Shown here piece by piece: positions 30,641 through 40,502 of a DNA stretch of 64,000 nucleotides. Both the position numbers and the translations under genes were made by a program. The notes beneath the pieces were generated by a model. The model saw only the letters and a list, made by a program, of their open reading frames with translations, had not been told where the DNA came from and did no database searches. Position 1 is the first letter of the stretch, and each line of letters starts with the position of its first letter. The stretch covers positions 1,080,578-1,144,577 of the forward strand of contig CAJNDT010006025.1 in the NCBI GenBank assembly GCA_905221615.1. The letters are read 5' to 3'. The stretch is from Symbiodinium sp. CCMP2592 (lineage: Eukaryota; Sar; Dinophyceae; Suessiales; Symbiodiniaceae).

Positions 30641-30936
30641 GTCACTACGAATGACCCCGCTGATTTCCTGACGATGAATTTGGACTCTATGCCTCGCAAT
30701 TGAGGGTGTTTCATGACAAGCTCGTCGAGCATTACGAGCAACAGCCCATTCGAGTGTTGTTGGTGACTTCCCGCAATTTCACATTTTACGAGCTGCAGGA
30801 ATGTTGCCATGCAAAGCACACTTGAAGCCCGGCTGCCGTTGTCGATATTCTGGGCTTTGTCGTTAAATGGTCATGTTGGAACAGTCACCTGCCATATACT
30901 GGGCCTCTTCATGTCTTCATGGAGCAAGGTTAAGAC
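30641..30936 (+). pseudogene. continuation of coding frame broken by TGA codons
   Basis: In the frame of exon 30562 the sequence goes on past two TGA codons (30649-30651 and 30658-30660) into FPDDEFGLYASQLRVF, HDKLVEHYEQQPIRVL and NFTFYELQECCHAKHT. A third TGA at 30823-30825 is followed by SPAAVVDILGFVVKWS and a TAA at 30934. No intron removes the TGAs in phase. Options: a decayed exon (CGA to TGA), recoding, or small errors. Confidence 0.45.
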
Positions 30937-30996
30937 CGAAAACCCAAAACCCCTTGAACGCCTTAACCTTTGGTCAACGTTCTGACCTTCCTCCAG

Positions 30997-31068
30997 CATT
31001 TACTTCCAGAATTTGGAAATCTTCCACACTAAGCAGGATTTGGGCTGTAGGCCCCCGCAGTCGTCCGG
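30997..31068 (+). CDS. exon candidate
   Basis: TTCCTCCAG|CATTTAC, then IYFQNLEIFHTKQDLG and CRPPQSSGG, followed by G-rich sequence. The donor is GA or GC type. Confidence 0.5.
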
Positions 31069-31350
31069 GGGCTTAGGACGGGGTTTGGGGGGTTTGACTG
31101 TCTTTAGACGAGGAGTTTTCTTCTCATCTCGTCATTGTCCGTTTGGCCCGTTTCGCCATTGGCATGGACCTCACCTTTTTCTTCGGGTTTCACGATCATC
31201 GCCACAACGATTATCGGCTGTGAGCCACCCAGGTCGGTAATCCCGATACAGTCACCCTGTGCAAAGCTCTAAACCCTAAACCCTCAACCCTAAACCCTAA
31301 CCGTAAACCGCTTGCAAACCCGAGGAGCAGAACCCTAAGCCCTAGGCCTG

Positions 31351-31497
31351 ATGTCACGAATTAAACGAAAGTACGTGTTCAGGATCAGGCCCTGGACGGA
31401 CCTCCAGAACGGGAGGCCACAGCTGGTTGTGGTTGCTTTCATGTTGTTGAAGGGGCTTATGGTCTTCCGGGATTGGCGTTCTGGTTGGGCTCATTGA
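31351..31497 (+). CDS. small open frame / exon, 48 codons
   Basis: ATG MSRIKRKYVFRIRPWT, then DLQNGRPQLVVVAFML and KGLMVFRDWRSGWAH, TGA. C-rich telomere-like sequence lies just upstream (31262-31347). A basic N-terminus followed by a hydrophobic helix (LVVVAFMLLKGLMVF) suggests a membrane segment. It could be a short protein or an exon. Confidence 0.5.
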   Translation: MSRIKRKYVFRIRPWTDLQNGRPQLVVVAFMLLKGLMVFRDWRSGWAH

Positions 31498-31499
31498 AA

Positions 31500-32110
31500 G
31501 TTGAGGCTGTTTAGTTAAGGCAGATGTAGTAGACACCCTAAGGCCTAAACCATAAAAGCTGCGTGACAGCTGCAGCAAAAGCAGTCAGATTTGCATTTGA
31601 GAGCTATCCGATATCAGTGTTCTGCTCACGCAGGCCAGGAGGATACCACAATCCTTATGAAGGCTCTGCATAATAGTACAGTTTTGCTTACTACAAGTTA
31701 AGGCCCCTATGCCGCTAAGTGACGTTAACAACCACAATGTCCTAACCAGTTCAAACCCGACTACTACGTTGTCGTAGTGAGAAGTCATGGCAAACGAAGA
31801 TGTCCGAGTCCGAATCGTGATCCAGGCATAGTCTTTCCTGATAAGCAAAGCAATGCTTGTCTTCAGTACCACGGTAGGGGCAGTACGAAGGAGCAACAGA
31901 GCAGTGGCAGCCCTCACGACTTATCAATGAATTGGTATATCAGGACGAAGATGTGCGTCCCTTAAAGCCCGAAGCCCAGAAACCTAAAACAAACTGAATG
32001 ACGGCCACCTGCCCTTCTCTGAACCCAGGACCCCTAAACCGCAAACCCGAAAGAATCCGGATAGCAACCGTATTCTAGGAGTCCTTTTAGGAACCCTTGG
32101 AACCCTTAAG
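31500..32110. other. ambiguous stretch, open on both strands
   Basis: 31585-31917 is open on - (110 codons) and 31777-31965 on + (FKPDYYVVVVRSHGKR upstream of its ATG). A third frame reads MANEDVRVRIVIQA, a TAG, then SFLISKAMLVFSTTVG. I cannot choose between them. Confidence 0.3.
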
Positions 32111-32125
32111 GGAACCCCCTTCCAG

Positions 32126-32176
32126 GAGTCCATCTTCTCTGCAAGTTGCTGGCGGCTCGAGGACAAGAACCTCGGG
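32126..32176 (+). CDS. exon, 51 nt
   Basis: CCTTCCAG|GAGTCC, then ESIFSASCWRLEDKNL, ending CTCGGG|GTTTCC. Phase 0 at both ends, with G-rich sequence at 32210-32260. Confidence 0.6.
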
Positions 32177-32272
32177 GTTTCCGATTGGCTTCGATGTTTT
32201 GGCGGTTTGGTGCTAGGGCTTGGGGGGCTTAAGCTTGGAGTTTAGGTTTTAGGGTTATAGCTATGTGTTGAG

Positions 32273-32631
32273 TTCTGGACCGGAGCTGGACGCCTATATT
32301 CTGCGTCATGGCATGAGTCGTAAGTTGCAGGTGTTCAAAACTGGTCGCAATGGAGAGCTATCGCACCGCGTGAAGAAGGATGATGCAAGACCATAATTGT
32401 GGATTGTACAAATGGGGCTTTCCGAAACTAGGTGGCCCCCTTATTTGGTACCCTAAGTAGTAGGATCCTTATTACAAGGACCCCAAAGTAAGGTACCCAT
32501 GATTTTCGGAAACTCCCACATTCCACCCAACTGCAAGGAGAAGCAAGACCCTTACTGCAAATCAGAGATGGAGGACAGGGGCAGGGGTTCCGGTTGTGGG
32601 GATTATCAAAGGGTGCTGTGAGCATTCTACG
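32273..32631 (+). CDS. two exons joined across a GC-AG TIR intron
   Basis: Exon 32273-32384 (TTGAG|TTCTGG) reads SGPELDAYILRHGMSR, KLQVFKTGRNGELSHR and VKKDD, then the GC donor GCAAGA. Exon 32538 onward (CTGCAAG|GAG) reads EKQDPYCKSEMEDRGR and GSGCGDYQRVL to TGA near 32631. Both junctions are phase 0; without splicing the frame stops after four codons. The 153-bp intron is built around TIR family C. Product unrecognised, highly charged. Confidence 0.65.
32412..32519. mobile_element. TIR element family C (copy 2), introner
   Basis: ATGGGGCTTTCCGAAACTAG and TTTTCGGAAACTCCCACA ends; inner GGATCCTT/AAGGACCC pairs. Sits inside the GC-AG intron at 32385-32537. Confidence 0.8.
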
Positions 32632-32918
32632 GGGGCGGCTGGTTCTATGGGGATTCTGCACGGGTTACTTACGGAAGACAATGGTTGAAGGGCTTGTGCT
32701 TCTTGGAGGCTATAGGGTGTAGGACAAGGACCTAGGAGCTGACCGTGAGGGCTTCGTTTGCGAGTTTCGTCAAGCTTCATATTATCGGGTCTTTGCGTTA
32801 CGTAGCCTGCTTCAAGTCTTGCATGGGGTGCGGTACAGGCTGACGATAGAACTCGATGTCTCAAAACAGGTTTTTGACCCCGCATATCCACCCCTGTCCA
32901 CGAGTGTTGGGCGTTCGA

Positions 32919-32919
32919 C

Positions 32920-33010
<91 letters not shown>

Positions 33011-33043
33011 CATATGTATATATATATATATATACACACACAG

Positions 33044-33097
<54 letters not shown>

Positions 33098-33165
33098 TAT
33101 TCATACATTTTTTATTTTAAAAATATATTTTTAGTGTACATATATATATATATATATATGTATAT
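32919..33165. repeat. (ACATAT)n and (TA)n microsatellites
   Basis: About fifteen ACATAT units, then TA runs to 33160. They create several Tyr/Ile frames that are not genes. Confidence 0.95.
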
Positions 33166-33199
33166 AGAGGTGCCAAGATAGGGTTTAGGAGCTTGACAG

Positions 33200-33297
33200 G
33201 ACTGCCTGGAGCCTGACCTCTCGGATATGTTTTCGGGCAGCGGAGCTTATGATTAGAATCCTCCACTCAGAAAATGAGGCAGCCAAAGATGATATGA
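33200..33297 (+). CDS. exon, about 98 nt
   Basis: CTTGACAG|G, then TAWSLTSRICFRAAEL, MIRILHSENEAAKDDM. It runs directly into a family D element (GATAGGGGCC), whose start probably supplies the donor. Product unknown, helical. Confidence 0.55.
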
Positions 33298-33298
33298 T

Positions 33299-33397
33299 AG
33301 GGGCCTCAAGAATTACCTATACTATTATGGGGAGGGGGGTCCTTATCATAATTATAGTATACCCTATTCACCTATTCTAGTTATTAAGGTCCCTATA
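33299..33397. mobile_element. TIR element family D (copy)
   Basis: ATAGGGGCCTCAAGAATTAC and TAGTTATTAAGGTCCCTAT ends; inner TACTATTATGG/CATAATTATAGTA pairs. Confidence 0.75.
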
Positions 33398-33509
33398 TTA
33401 CCCAAACGCCTGCGCTCTGTGAAACATGAACCCTCAATCCCTCCAGCCCCTAAGACCTAGGCCGCCAGACCGCAACCCGAAACCCAAGCTACAAAGCCGT
33501 TTCCCCTAA

Positions 33510-33602
33510 ATGCTAGGGGTTTAGGGGTTTAGGAGTTTAGGGTTTGGGGTTTAGAGGTTTGGAGTTTAGAGGTTTAGGGTTTAGGGGTTGAGGGTTTAGG
33601 GA
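33510..33602. repeat. TTTAGGG-type tract
   Basis: GGGGTTTAGGGGTTTAGGAG variants. Confidence 0.8.
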
Positions 33603-33680
33603 AGGATCTTTACTGCTCTTAGGAATTGTGTTCTAGTCTACTTTCAACATAACTCAAGGGGATTTTATCCTGGTTGTAAG

Positions 33681-33739
33681 GGCGGCTGAAGGATGCTTTC
33701 CAAGACGTTTCAGACAGACCAGAGGCATGGGTTCTGCAC
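33681..33739 (+). CDS. exon, 59 nt
   Basis: GTTGTAAG|GGCGG, then RLKDAFQDVSDRPEAW and VLH, ending TGCAC|GTATGT, a strong donor. Product unknown. Confidence 0.6.
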
Positions 33740-34020
33740 GTATGTCCAAATGCATGCACGCCAGACAAATCAGCAACTAACTACAAGTAACTAGGCATGT
33801 TCTTACATCAGCAGACCAATGTGCATGTTTAACACTTATATGCATACAGAGAATATGTATAAGTTATACTTACACATAGATACGTAGTACGCCACTAAAT
33901 GTAGAAAAACACATATATATATATATATATATATAGAGACACGGAGTTATATGATGATGTTTGATTCTGTATGCAAGAAGATATGTAGACAAATTACTTC
34001 AGACCACATCCCTTCACGTA
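33740..34020. other. AT-rich intronic stretch
   Basis: TGCATA/ACATA-rich with (AT)n at 33910-33934. No exon seen. Confidence 0.4.
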
Positions 34021-34025
34021 AAAAC

Positions 34026-34345
34026 CTTTCACCCCCAAACCCCTGCAAGACCGTAAACCCCACACAGCCTAAATCCTTAATCCCCCTAAACCCCACACGC
34101 CCTAAAACCGACAACCCCTAAACCCCAAACCTTTGTGCCCCATAAGCCCTAAACAATACACCTTTATACGCCATAAGGCCGAAACTCTAAACCATTATGC
34201 CTCATAAGGCCTCAACCCTAAAACGTTCATACCCCATAAGCCCTAGACCCTAAAGCCATATACCCCCTAAACCCCATAAGTCCTAAGCCCTCCACCGTTG
34301 TATGCCATAAGCCCTAAACCCTAAACCCCGCAAGTCCTGAGCCCT
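34026..34345. repeat. CCCTAAA/CCCCATAAG tract, 320 bp
   Basis: Degenerate units with a frequent CCCCATAAGCC variant, ending in a T-rich acceptor tract. Confidence 0.85.
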
Positions 34346-34360
34346 CCAATTTTTTTTCAG

Positions 34361-34402
34361 GAGCCGGAGAACGATGGCTTGGAGGTGGGGAGACCTGGGG
34401 GG
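34361..34402 (+). CDS. textbook exon, 42 nt
   Basis: TTTTTTTTCAG|GAGCCG, then EPENDGLEVGRPGG, then GG|GTTCTT. Polypyrimidine tract, AG and GT are all present, phase 0 at both ends. C-rich repeat before and G-rich after. Confidence 0.65.
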
Positions 34403-34499
34403 GTTCTTAGGAGGCTACAGGGCTGTTGCTGGCAGCTTGAGGTTGTCGGGTGTGGGGTTCCTTTAAAGGGATCTATAAGATTTACTATAAGGGTACTAT

Positions 34500-34745
34500 A
34501 GGGTTTAGGGTTTCGGTTTCCGGGCTTGGGGTTGAGGATTCAGTGTTCAGGGGTTAGGTTTTCGGTTTTGGGGGTTCAGGGTTCAAGGGTTCAGGCTGGA
34601 GGGGTTGGTTTTCGAATTTGGGGTTTAGGGTTCAGGGTTCATGGCTTAGGGTTTTGGGTTTGGGGTTGAGGGTTTAGGGTTCAGGGGGTTTGGTTTTCGG
34701 GTTTGGGGTCTAGTGTTTCAGGTTTGAGCGTCTGGGGTTTAGGGT
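34500..34745. repeat. TTTAGGG/TTCAGGG tract, about 245 bp
   Basis: GGGTTTAGGG, GGTTCAGGG and GGTTTTCGG variants, in inverted orientation to 34026-34345. Confidence 0.8.
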
Positions 34746-34877
34746 TGAGCGTCTGGTGTTTGTCGGGTCTTGAAGTATACGCTTATACCTTACATGTAAA
34801 GGGTTTGCTGTATGTAGAGCGTTTATGTTTTTTTTGTACCGCCGTCTCAGTCTGAGAAGCTCTCTGAGCACGCGTTT

Positions 34878-35142
34878 CTTGTGCATTTCAGAATTGGAGT
34901 ACACTCCAGGATTACAGTGATCTCCGGGGCTTTCAGCTCTCCTTGTGCAGATTTCTGTAGACTACTGCGGAGTGTTTTGCTGTCTTGAGTGACTCAGGAT
35001 GACTCAGGTGTGGGTGAATGGGCTTGCTTGTTGGACCGCGGCGATTGCTCTTTGGCTCTCGGGGCGCAGTTTTTCCAACCCATACGAACACCACAAACCC
35101 TGTTCTATAAGGCCCCCGGATCATGTAGATCTCACCGGGTGA
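34878..35142 (+). CDS. possible exons
   Basis: GCATTTCAG at about 34890 is followed by NWSTLQDYSDLRGFQL and SLCRF. From 34999 a frame reads MTQVWVNGLACWTAAI and ALWLSGRSFSNPYEH to a TGA at about 35141. The opposite strand is also open for 111 codons (34933-35268). Tentative. Confidence 0.3.
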
Positions 35143-35412
35143 AAAGATTTCCGCTAATTTGGGATTCGTTCTCATTTTATTAGATCGCTCCGCTGCTTTT
35201 CCTGCTAAGACAATTCCTATACCCAGGCTTTGAACTGGGGTATACCAGGACCCTCCTTGTACCCTCAAATAGGGGTATATGGTCCCAAATGAAGGGCATT
35301 TAGGGTCTAACAGAGAGTAGATGGAGGGTCTAGGTAAGATGTAGGGGTTTCGGGTTCAGGTTTTCGAGTTTAAGAGCTCGGGGTTAGGAAAGCCCAAGCC
35401 CAACCCCTACAG

Positions 35413-35441
35413 GCCGTGCACCCTTGTAGCCACCCCTTGAG
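35413..35441 (+). CDS. 29-nt exon candidate
   Basis: CCCCTACAG|GCCGTG, then AVHPCSHPL, ending TTGAG|GTCGCG. Small but with a good acceptor and donor. Confidence 0.4.
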
Positions 35442-35628
35442 GTCGCGCAAACGGATCCCTATATGGATCCGTATGCATACGAGGCCGGCTTTGCAGCCTT
35501 TGGGCTGTCTTCGGGGGCTTTTAGGGTTTGAGAACCCTACATCCTAAACCCCTGATTAAACCCCTAATAGAATAGGGTTCCTTACAGGATCTGTAGTAGG
35601 GTTCTATACTGAAAGACTGGCTTTGTTT

Positions 35629-35707
35629 TAGAATAGGGTTTGGGGTATGTTATACTATAACTACGGAAGAGATCCCCAAAGCCCTATTCTAATTATTAAG
35701 GCCCCTA
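35629..35707. mobile_element. TIR element family D (copy)
   Basis: TTAGAATAGGGTTTGGGGTA and CCCCAAAGCCCTATTCTAAT ends around ACTATAACTACGG. Confidence 0.75.
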
Positions 35708-35757
35708 AACTATGTATCCTCCCGCCATTGCCACTGGCACCACCACCACTTCTACAG

Positions 35758-36003
35758 TCTCTTGCGGGTAAAGATGAGTTACTCTCAGGGTATCATGTTA
35801 CTTGGACGTTCATGGGCAATTATAAGTCGGGTTATCCCTATATCCCTCCAAGGACCTTACAGTTAGGGCCCTAGACCGCTTAAGGACCCCATAATAAGGT
35901 CCCTGAAGGCATAGGGTTATAAGTAGGGTAACAACACCACTGAGGATCCCTTTGCATGTTGATGAAGTTCCCGCAAGGCTCGTGAGAACAGCTCGCCAGC
36001 AAG
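35758..36003 (+). CDS. two exons joined across a family A-like intron
   Basis: Exon 35758-35789 (TTCTACAG|TCTCTT; SLAGKDELLS) ends CAGG|GTATCA in phase 2. Exon 35945-36003 (ACTGAG|GATCCC) completes the codon and reads IPLHVDEVPARLVRTA and RQQ before CAAG|GTTTAGAG. The intron contains a degenerate family A element (ACTTGGACGTTCATGGG). The second donor is telomere-like. Product unknown. Confidence 0.6.
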
Positions 36004-36125
36004 GTTTAGAGCTCAAGGGTTCCAGGGTTTCGGGCTCCAGGGCTTCAGGGTTTAGGGCTTAGGGGTTTAGGGGTTTGGGGGTTTAGGATTTAGGGGTTTA
36101 GAGTTTAGGGTTTAGGGCTTCAGGC
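36004..36125. repeat. TTTAGGG-type tract starting at a splice donor
   Basis: GTTTAGAGC at the donor, then GGTTTAGGGC and GGGGTTTAGG units. Confidence 0.8.
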
Positions 36126-36253
36126 TTCTAGGGTTCTCAGGCGTTGTCTGTTCCGGGACTTTAGGCTGTCACGGTTCAGGGCTGCAGGGCGTGCCATCGG
36201 GTTCAGGGCAGCCCTGCAAACCCGGAAGCGCAACACACTTCGAAACTGTGCAG

Positions 36254-36349
36254 GACGTGGTCATCATTGTCAGCGACGATGAGGACCCCGTGTGCATCAG
36301 CTTAGGGAGGAGACTGCAGACTTGAAGGAACAATGAAGAGGGCTGAATG
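36254..36349 (+). CDS. exons with a SUMO-interacting-like motif
   Basis: GTGCAG|GACGTG, then DVVIIVSDDEDP (36254-36289, donor GTGTGC). VVIIVSDDED fits the SUMO-interacting-motif pattern of a short hydrophobic strand followed by acidic residues. A second exon candidate, 36320-36349 (CTGCAG|ACTTGA...AATG|GTGAGT), has a perfect donor, but its phase does not simply join. About 1.1 kb downstream lies a ubiquitin-interacting-like exon. Confidence 0.55.
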
Positions 36350-37240
36350 GTGAGTAATGTACGCCTAAGCCCTTTTCTATCTCATTGCCGCCCCCGCATT
36401 GCTTATGAGCAGTAGTCTCCCCCTAAAGCCTAACCGCAACTAGAATCATTCAGTTCCAGGACTCTAAGCCTCTTAAGTAAGGAACATACGTAAATCCTAC
36501 TCTAATTTTTCATGCCCCTATACCACGCCTTTACAGTAAGGCCCGCATAGTGGTGAAAACCCCACATCTGCGGCTTCGATTGGACCTGAAGCTAAACCAA
36601 GCTTTCAATTGCACATGGTTTCGGCGGGCGGGGGGGATAAGTGTGGTGTTTTTAGGGCGTGGTTTAGTGTAGCGTTGTGGCGTCTAGAGTTCGATGAAGG
36701 GGTTAGAGTCTAGAGCCCCGCCAAAAAGCATGACTACTTCACATCTCAAGCTCCCTGAACCCTCAATCCAAGCACCGTACTTCCCGTGCAAGATGAGTGA
36801 AACGTAGACTTACACAACAAAGCTCACGAGGGGCCGCACGCAGACACCGCAACCTGCGTTAACGGGCCTGAAATCCTCAGGATTGCATGCCTAGACTCCT
36901 AGACTTACGGAGGCAAATCGGAGTCTTTGTGCATCGCCTTGGACTCTCAGCCTCAAACCCTTTGATTAAGCGTTCTATACTTCTCTAGATGGACGTATTA
37001 CACACTCACTGAAACGCGTTACGTGGTACAATGCAAGGTCCTGTAAATGGCCTTGAACCATCAACCTCGAAGGACACAAGCCGTATGAGTCCCTTCGCAT
37101 GAGCTGCAAAGCTTTAACCGTAATGTCTGTAAGCGGCAATTTCCCAGTTTATCGTGCCATTGTTACACCTTCCCCTTCGCAGGCCTTGAGCCCTCAATCT
37201 TAAACGCTTTTCGCCTTATATCTTCCTCGCAGATGGCCTT

Positions 37241-37331
37241 ACCCATAGGCCCCATAGTAGTTAGTTCTTTTTTGGGGACTCATATATAGAATCCTATAAG
37301 GTAATCCCAAAAAGGAATTACTATGGAGCCT
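37241..37331. mobile_element. TIR element family B (copy)
   Basis: ACCCATAGGCCCCATAGTAG and TTACTATGGAGCCTCTGG ends. Absent at the equivalent place in copies 2 and 3 of the tandem unit. Possible CCTT flanking duplication. Confidence 0.75.
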
Positions 37332-37355
37332 CTGGCCTTAAGCCCTTGACCGTAG

Positions 37356-37434
37356 AGACCCTCCGTCGAGGACAGCGGCGCCGAAGAGCTGGAGACCGCA
37401 ATCCGGGAATCCCTCCGTGGGGCTCCCAGCTGTG
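37356..37434 (+). CDS. UIM-like exon, copy 1
   Basis: CCGTAG|AGACCC, then EDSGAEELETAIRESL and RGAPS, ending AGCT|GTGTTAGG. AEELETAIRESL matches the ubiquitin-interacting-motif pattern (acidic cluster, hydrophobic, Ala, two spacers, Ser). Compared with copies 2 and 3, several changes are synonymous third-position ones, which suggests past selection on the protein. Copy 1 has one extra base before the motif. Confidence 0.55.
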
Positions 37435-37522
37435 TTAGGGGTTTAGGGTTTAGGGGTTTAGGTTTAGGGTTTAGGGGTTTAGGTACTTACTCTGTTTCCG
37501 AGCGTACATAAGTATAGTGAAG

Positions 37523-37620
37523 GCCAGAAAGTGGGAACATGGTTTTAGGATGATTAGAGCTAGGATTCCCTCCACTTTACCTTAAGGGCATGCGGAACAT
37601 GCTGTTCCAACTTTCTGGCT
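37523..37620. mobile_element. TIR element family F (copy 2)
   Basis: GCCAGAAAGTGGGAACA and TGTTCCAACTTTCTGGCT ends. Only in copy 1 of the tandem unit. Confidence 0.8.
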
Positions 37621-37646
37621 TCTTCTGTGAAGGGGATTCTTTCCAG

Positions 37647-37750
37647 GAGTTTGGGCCGTCAAGCATTTGGTTTGTATCTCAGGCTCTGAGGTTCATTTCA
37701 TGTTCTTGCCTCGTGCTTGCTTCTAGATCTGCTCTAGCAGCTTTGATCGG
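37647..37750 (+). CDS. exon, hydrophobic
   Basis: TTCTTTCCAG|GAGTTT, then EFGPSSIWFVSQALRF, ISCSCLVLASRSALAA, ending ATCGG|GTCTTG. The 20-residue hydrophobic run is membrane-like. Copy 3 keeps only part of it (44520-44570). Confidence 0.55.
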
Positions 37751-38300
37751 GTCTTGAGTGTCGTTCGTCGGTGTTTTCTGGGGTTTTAGCGTTTAGAGCT
37801 CTAGAGAGTCGATAGGGCTTTTCGGTGGTGAGGCTCACTTTTGAGAGCTGGGAGGAGAGCTTACAGCTTAGGCTGATCGGCTCACTTTGGGGTTTACAGT
37901 TAGGGTTCAGGTTTCTGGGTTTAAGTTTGGGGTTGAGAGTTCAGGGTGTCACAACGTTGTACATTGGGCTAGTCCTCCTTAGAGAAACAGTTCCACAAGC
38001 AGGAAACCCCGCCGCTATATACCTACACTACTCCCTTGTAGGCTGTTAGTGCGAGGGAGTCGCCTATGATTGGGATGTCAGTTGGAGCTTCAAACTCAAA
38101 GCTTTATTCCCTGGGCCCCCCTGGGGCTCCGACATTGAGCGAGTGCCCAATGGGATTCAGAGCTGTGCAGGGTTGAGAGGGTCTTGGTAACATCGGTTTT
38201 AGATTTGCCGGCCTTGTCGGTTCGTGCAGGCCAGCACAGGTGATCGAGTTCAGGGCCGTAGAGCTTCTAAGGGCTTGCAACACTGCTTTAGCTTTTACGG

Positions 38301-38465
38301 CTGTGGATGCTTGAGGTGTTTGTGCTGCTGGCCTTAAAATGTACCGAACTGGGTTTCACGGCTGGCAATTCGGCAATACAGTGCTTGAATCTCAGGCGTT
38401 CTGAGGGCATCGACACTGTCGCATATAGAGTTACGTTAACGGGCCTACTCCTGTTGCGGGTATGA
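38301..38465 (+). CDS. hydrophobic open frame, copy 1
   Basis: LWMLEVFVLLALKCTE, LGFTAGNSAIQCLNLR and DTVAYRVTLTGLLLL, then TGA. Copy 3 keeps the frame (45056-45280) with an internal duplication of LWMLEVFVLLAL. In copy 2 one extra base (AAAGATG) changes the frame. Probably part of a membrane protein. Its upstream neighbour CAG|GTGATCGAG (VIEFRAVELLRACN) is shared by all copies. Confidence 0.5.
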   Translation: MWMLEVFVLLALKCTELGFTAGNSAIQCLNLRRSEGIDTVAYRVTLTGLLLLRV

Positions 38466-38511
38466 GGGCTTGGGGGATAGGACTTTCTTTCTTCTCAATT
38501 TGGGGCTGCAG

Positions 38512-38832
38512 GTGTTTATTCCAGGTGGTGCCTTCAAGGCCCGTGTGTTCATGCTGGCCGAGGTATGACAAACTCAAGGCCGGGAACAATAATAGCCCTG
38601 AAAGAACCCTTAGTATACACCCTAACCCCTAAATCATCAGCTCTACATCGTGACCTCTCATCCTCACATCCCTAACTATAAACCCCGAGCACTTAAAAAC
38701 AAACAAAAAGCCTGAGCCCTTACCCCCTGCTCGCCCTAATCCCTACCTACAACCCCCAAACCCCATCCCGAGGTACCTGCGCCATGGTGCCGTGGCTATG
38801 ATATCTGTGATCTTCATGCTGTCTGCTTTGCG
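38512..38832 (+). CDS. two exons joined in phase 0, copy 1
   Basis: Exon 38512-38562 (GGCTGCAG|GTGTTT; VFIPGGAFKARVFMLA) ends GAG|GTATGA. Exon 38773-38832 (ATCCCGAG|GTACCT) reads VPAPWCRGYDICDLHA and VCFA before GTTAAT. Frame and signals agree. C-rich telomere-like sequence lies before the second exon. Product unrecognised; Cys-rich. Confidence 0.6.
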
Positions 38833-39344
38833 GTTAATTATGTCACATGTACTGAGTAGATTCTGTGATCAAATTGCAGGGTTTGCGAGCCCATTTACTG
38901 GTTTCTGACAAGAGCCAACCTAAAATCTAAAAGTAGTCTCTTGAAGCTTGTCCCATGAGTTAAGAAAGGATCCTTGTGATGCGCACCGTTGAGTCTTATT
39001 GCACCGGCAGATTGGGACCCGGAAGGCTTTTCTCATGGTGCGGCAGAGCCGAATATGAGACACTACAGTGGACTGTAGTATGCTTTGCTCCATGAGACAC
39101 TATAGTGGACTGTAGTAGGCTTTGCTCCACCAGTTGGACTTCTTGTAGTATATGTTACTATATTGTAAAATTGTACTTCATTACAAGATTGGGCGTGTAC
39201 ACGTACCGTCCCATACCCCTAATAACCACCTTTGACTGGGATGCATACAAGGAAAACCACAGCCAGAAACCCAAGGTTTAACGTTCGCTGCCACAACATG
39301 AGCAGCATCCACTCATACACCCAAGGCATACCGAAATGCCACAC

Positions 39345-39451
<107 letters not shown>

Positions 39452-40430
39452 ACTCCCGGCCGTAACCCTGAAGCGCTGACTTTTGCTCAACACTTCGCTA
39501 ATGGCCCAGCTACCTTTGAAGTGGGTGAACGGCTCGTGGGTGCTTAGATCTGCAGAGGGTTAAGGAACAGTAGTCCATGTCTAGTTTGCAGGCAACTGCT
39601 CTCATGTGGGTTTGCCTCGTACTAGAGGTTCTGAAAGCCCTATAAAACCCGAAACTCCTCCATCAAGGAAGAGCCGACGCCTGTGCCGTCGGTGGCCGAG
39701 CAGAGCCAACGCGATGCTGGGCCAATTTGAGATGGGGGCGTTGTATACGGGTTTATCGCTGAATAATTCGGTGTTTGGCTGGTTCGGTCTTTATTGGGTG
39801 TTCACTGACGTCTGTTTCATTTCCCAAAACAGTGTGGCACACGCAATGTGGTTGTAGCATCCAAGGGTTCTTGATTCGGGTGCTTATCCATATCGAGATT
39901 GAAGGTATACCTTAACCCCAATATCCCCCGATAACTTACCTGTTGAATGACTTGCCCATCCAGTTTTGCAGTCTCTTCTGAAACTACTGCGACAACCCCA
40001 CATCCGCGGCACCTGTAGGACCTACAACTTGAAGCCACACATGTTCACTACCCGTGGTTACCTGGTTTGAAATTTCGGGTTTTGTGTAATTAGTGTTAAC
40101 ACTTGAGGGTTTAGATTTAGGTTTTGGTGTAATGTAGTGTTTTGAGGTCTATAGGGTTTGGTGTAGTGTTTTGGGTTTTCTAAGGCTTATAGGGGTTTAG
40201 GGCTTTAGGGTCTGAAGCCCTCATAAAACTACAAAAAACAATGATGACCTTACATTGCATGAAGCCCTCAGGATTACATAAATAGACCAAGCCGCAGTAC
40301 ACGTGAAAGTCTTTGTACATGGCCTTGGACCCTCAACCTCAAATGCTTTGACTAATTAATCGTGCTAAAGTTCTGTCAATGGTCGAGTCTTACATCCTCA
40401 CTGAAATGCATTGAGCCCGCAACCGTAGAG

Positions 40431-40502
40431 ACCTCCACCGAGGACAGCAGTGCCGCAGAGCTCGAAACGGCAATCCAGGAATCCCTCCGCGGGGATCTCA
40501 GC
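40431..40502 (+). CDS. UIM-like exon, copy 2
   Basis: CGTAGAG|ACCTCC, then TSTEDSSAAELETAIQ and ESLRGDLS. Same motif as copy 1 with mostly silent differences. The donor is not GT (GC or GA in AGCTGGAG). Confidence 0.5.

Noticed and set aside
32562-33181. Tyr/Ile and Met/Tyr-rich frames
   Set aside because: Produced by (ACATAT)n and (TA)n microsatellites.
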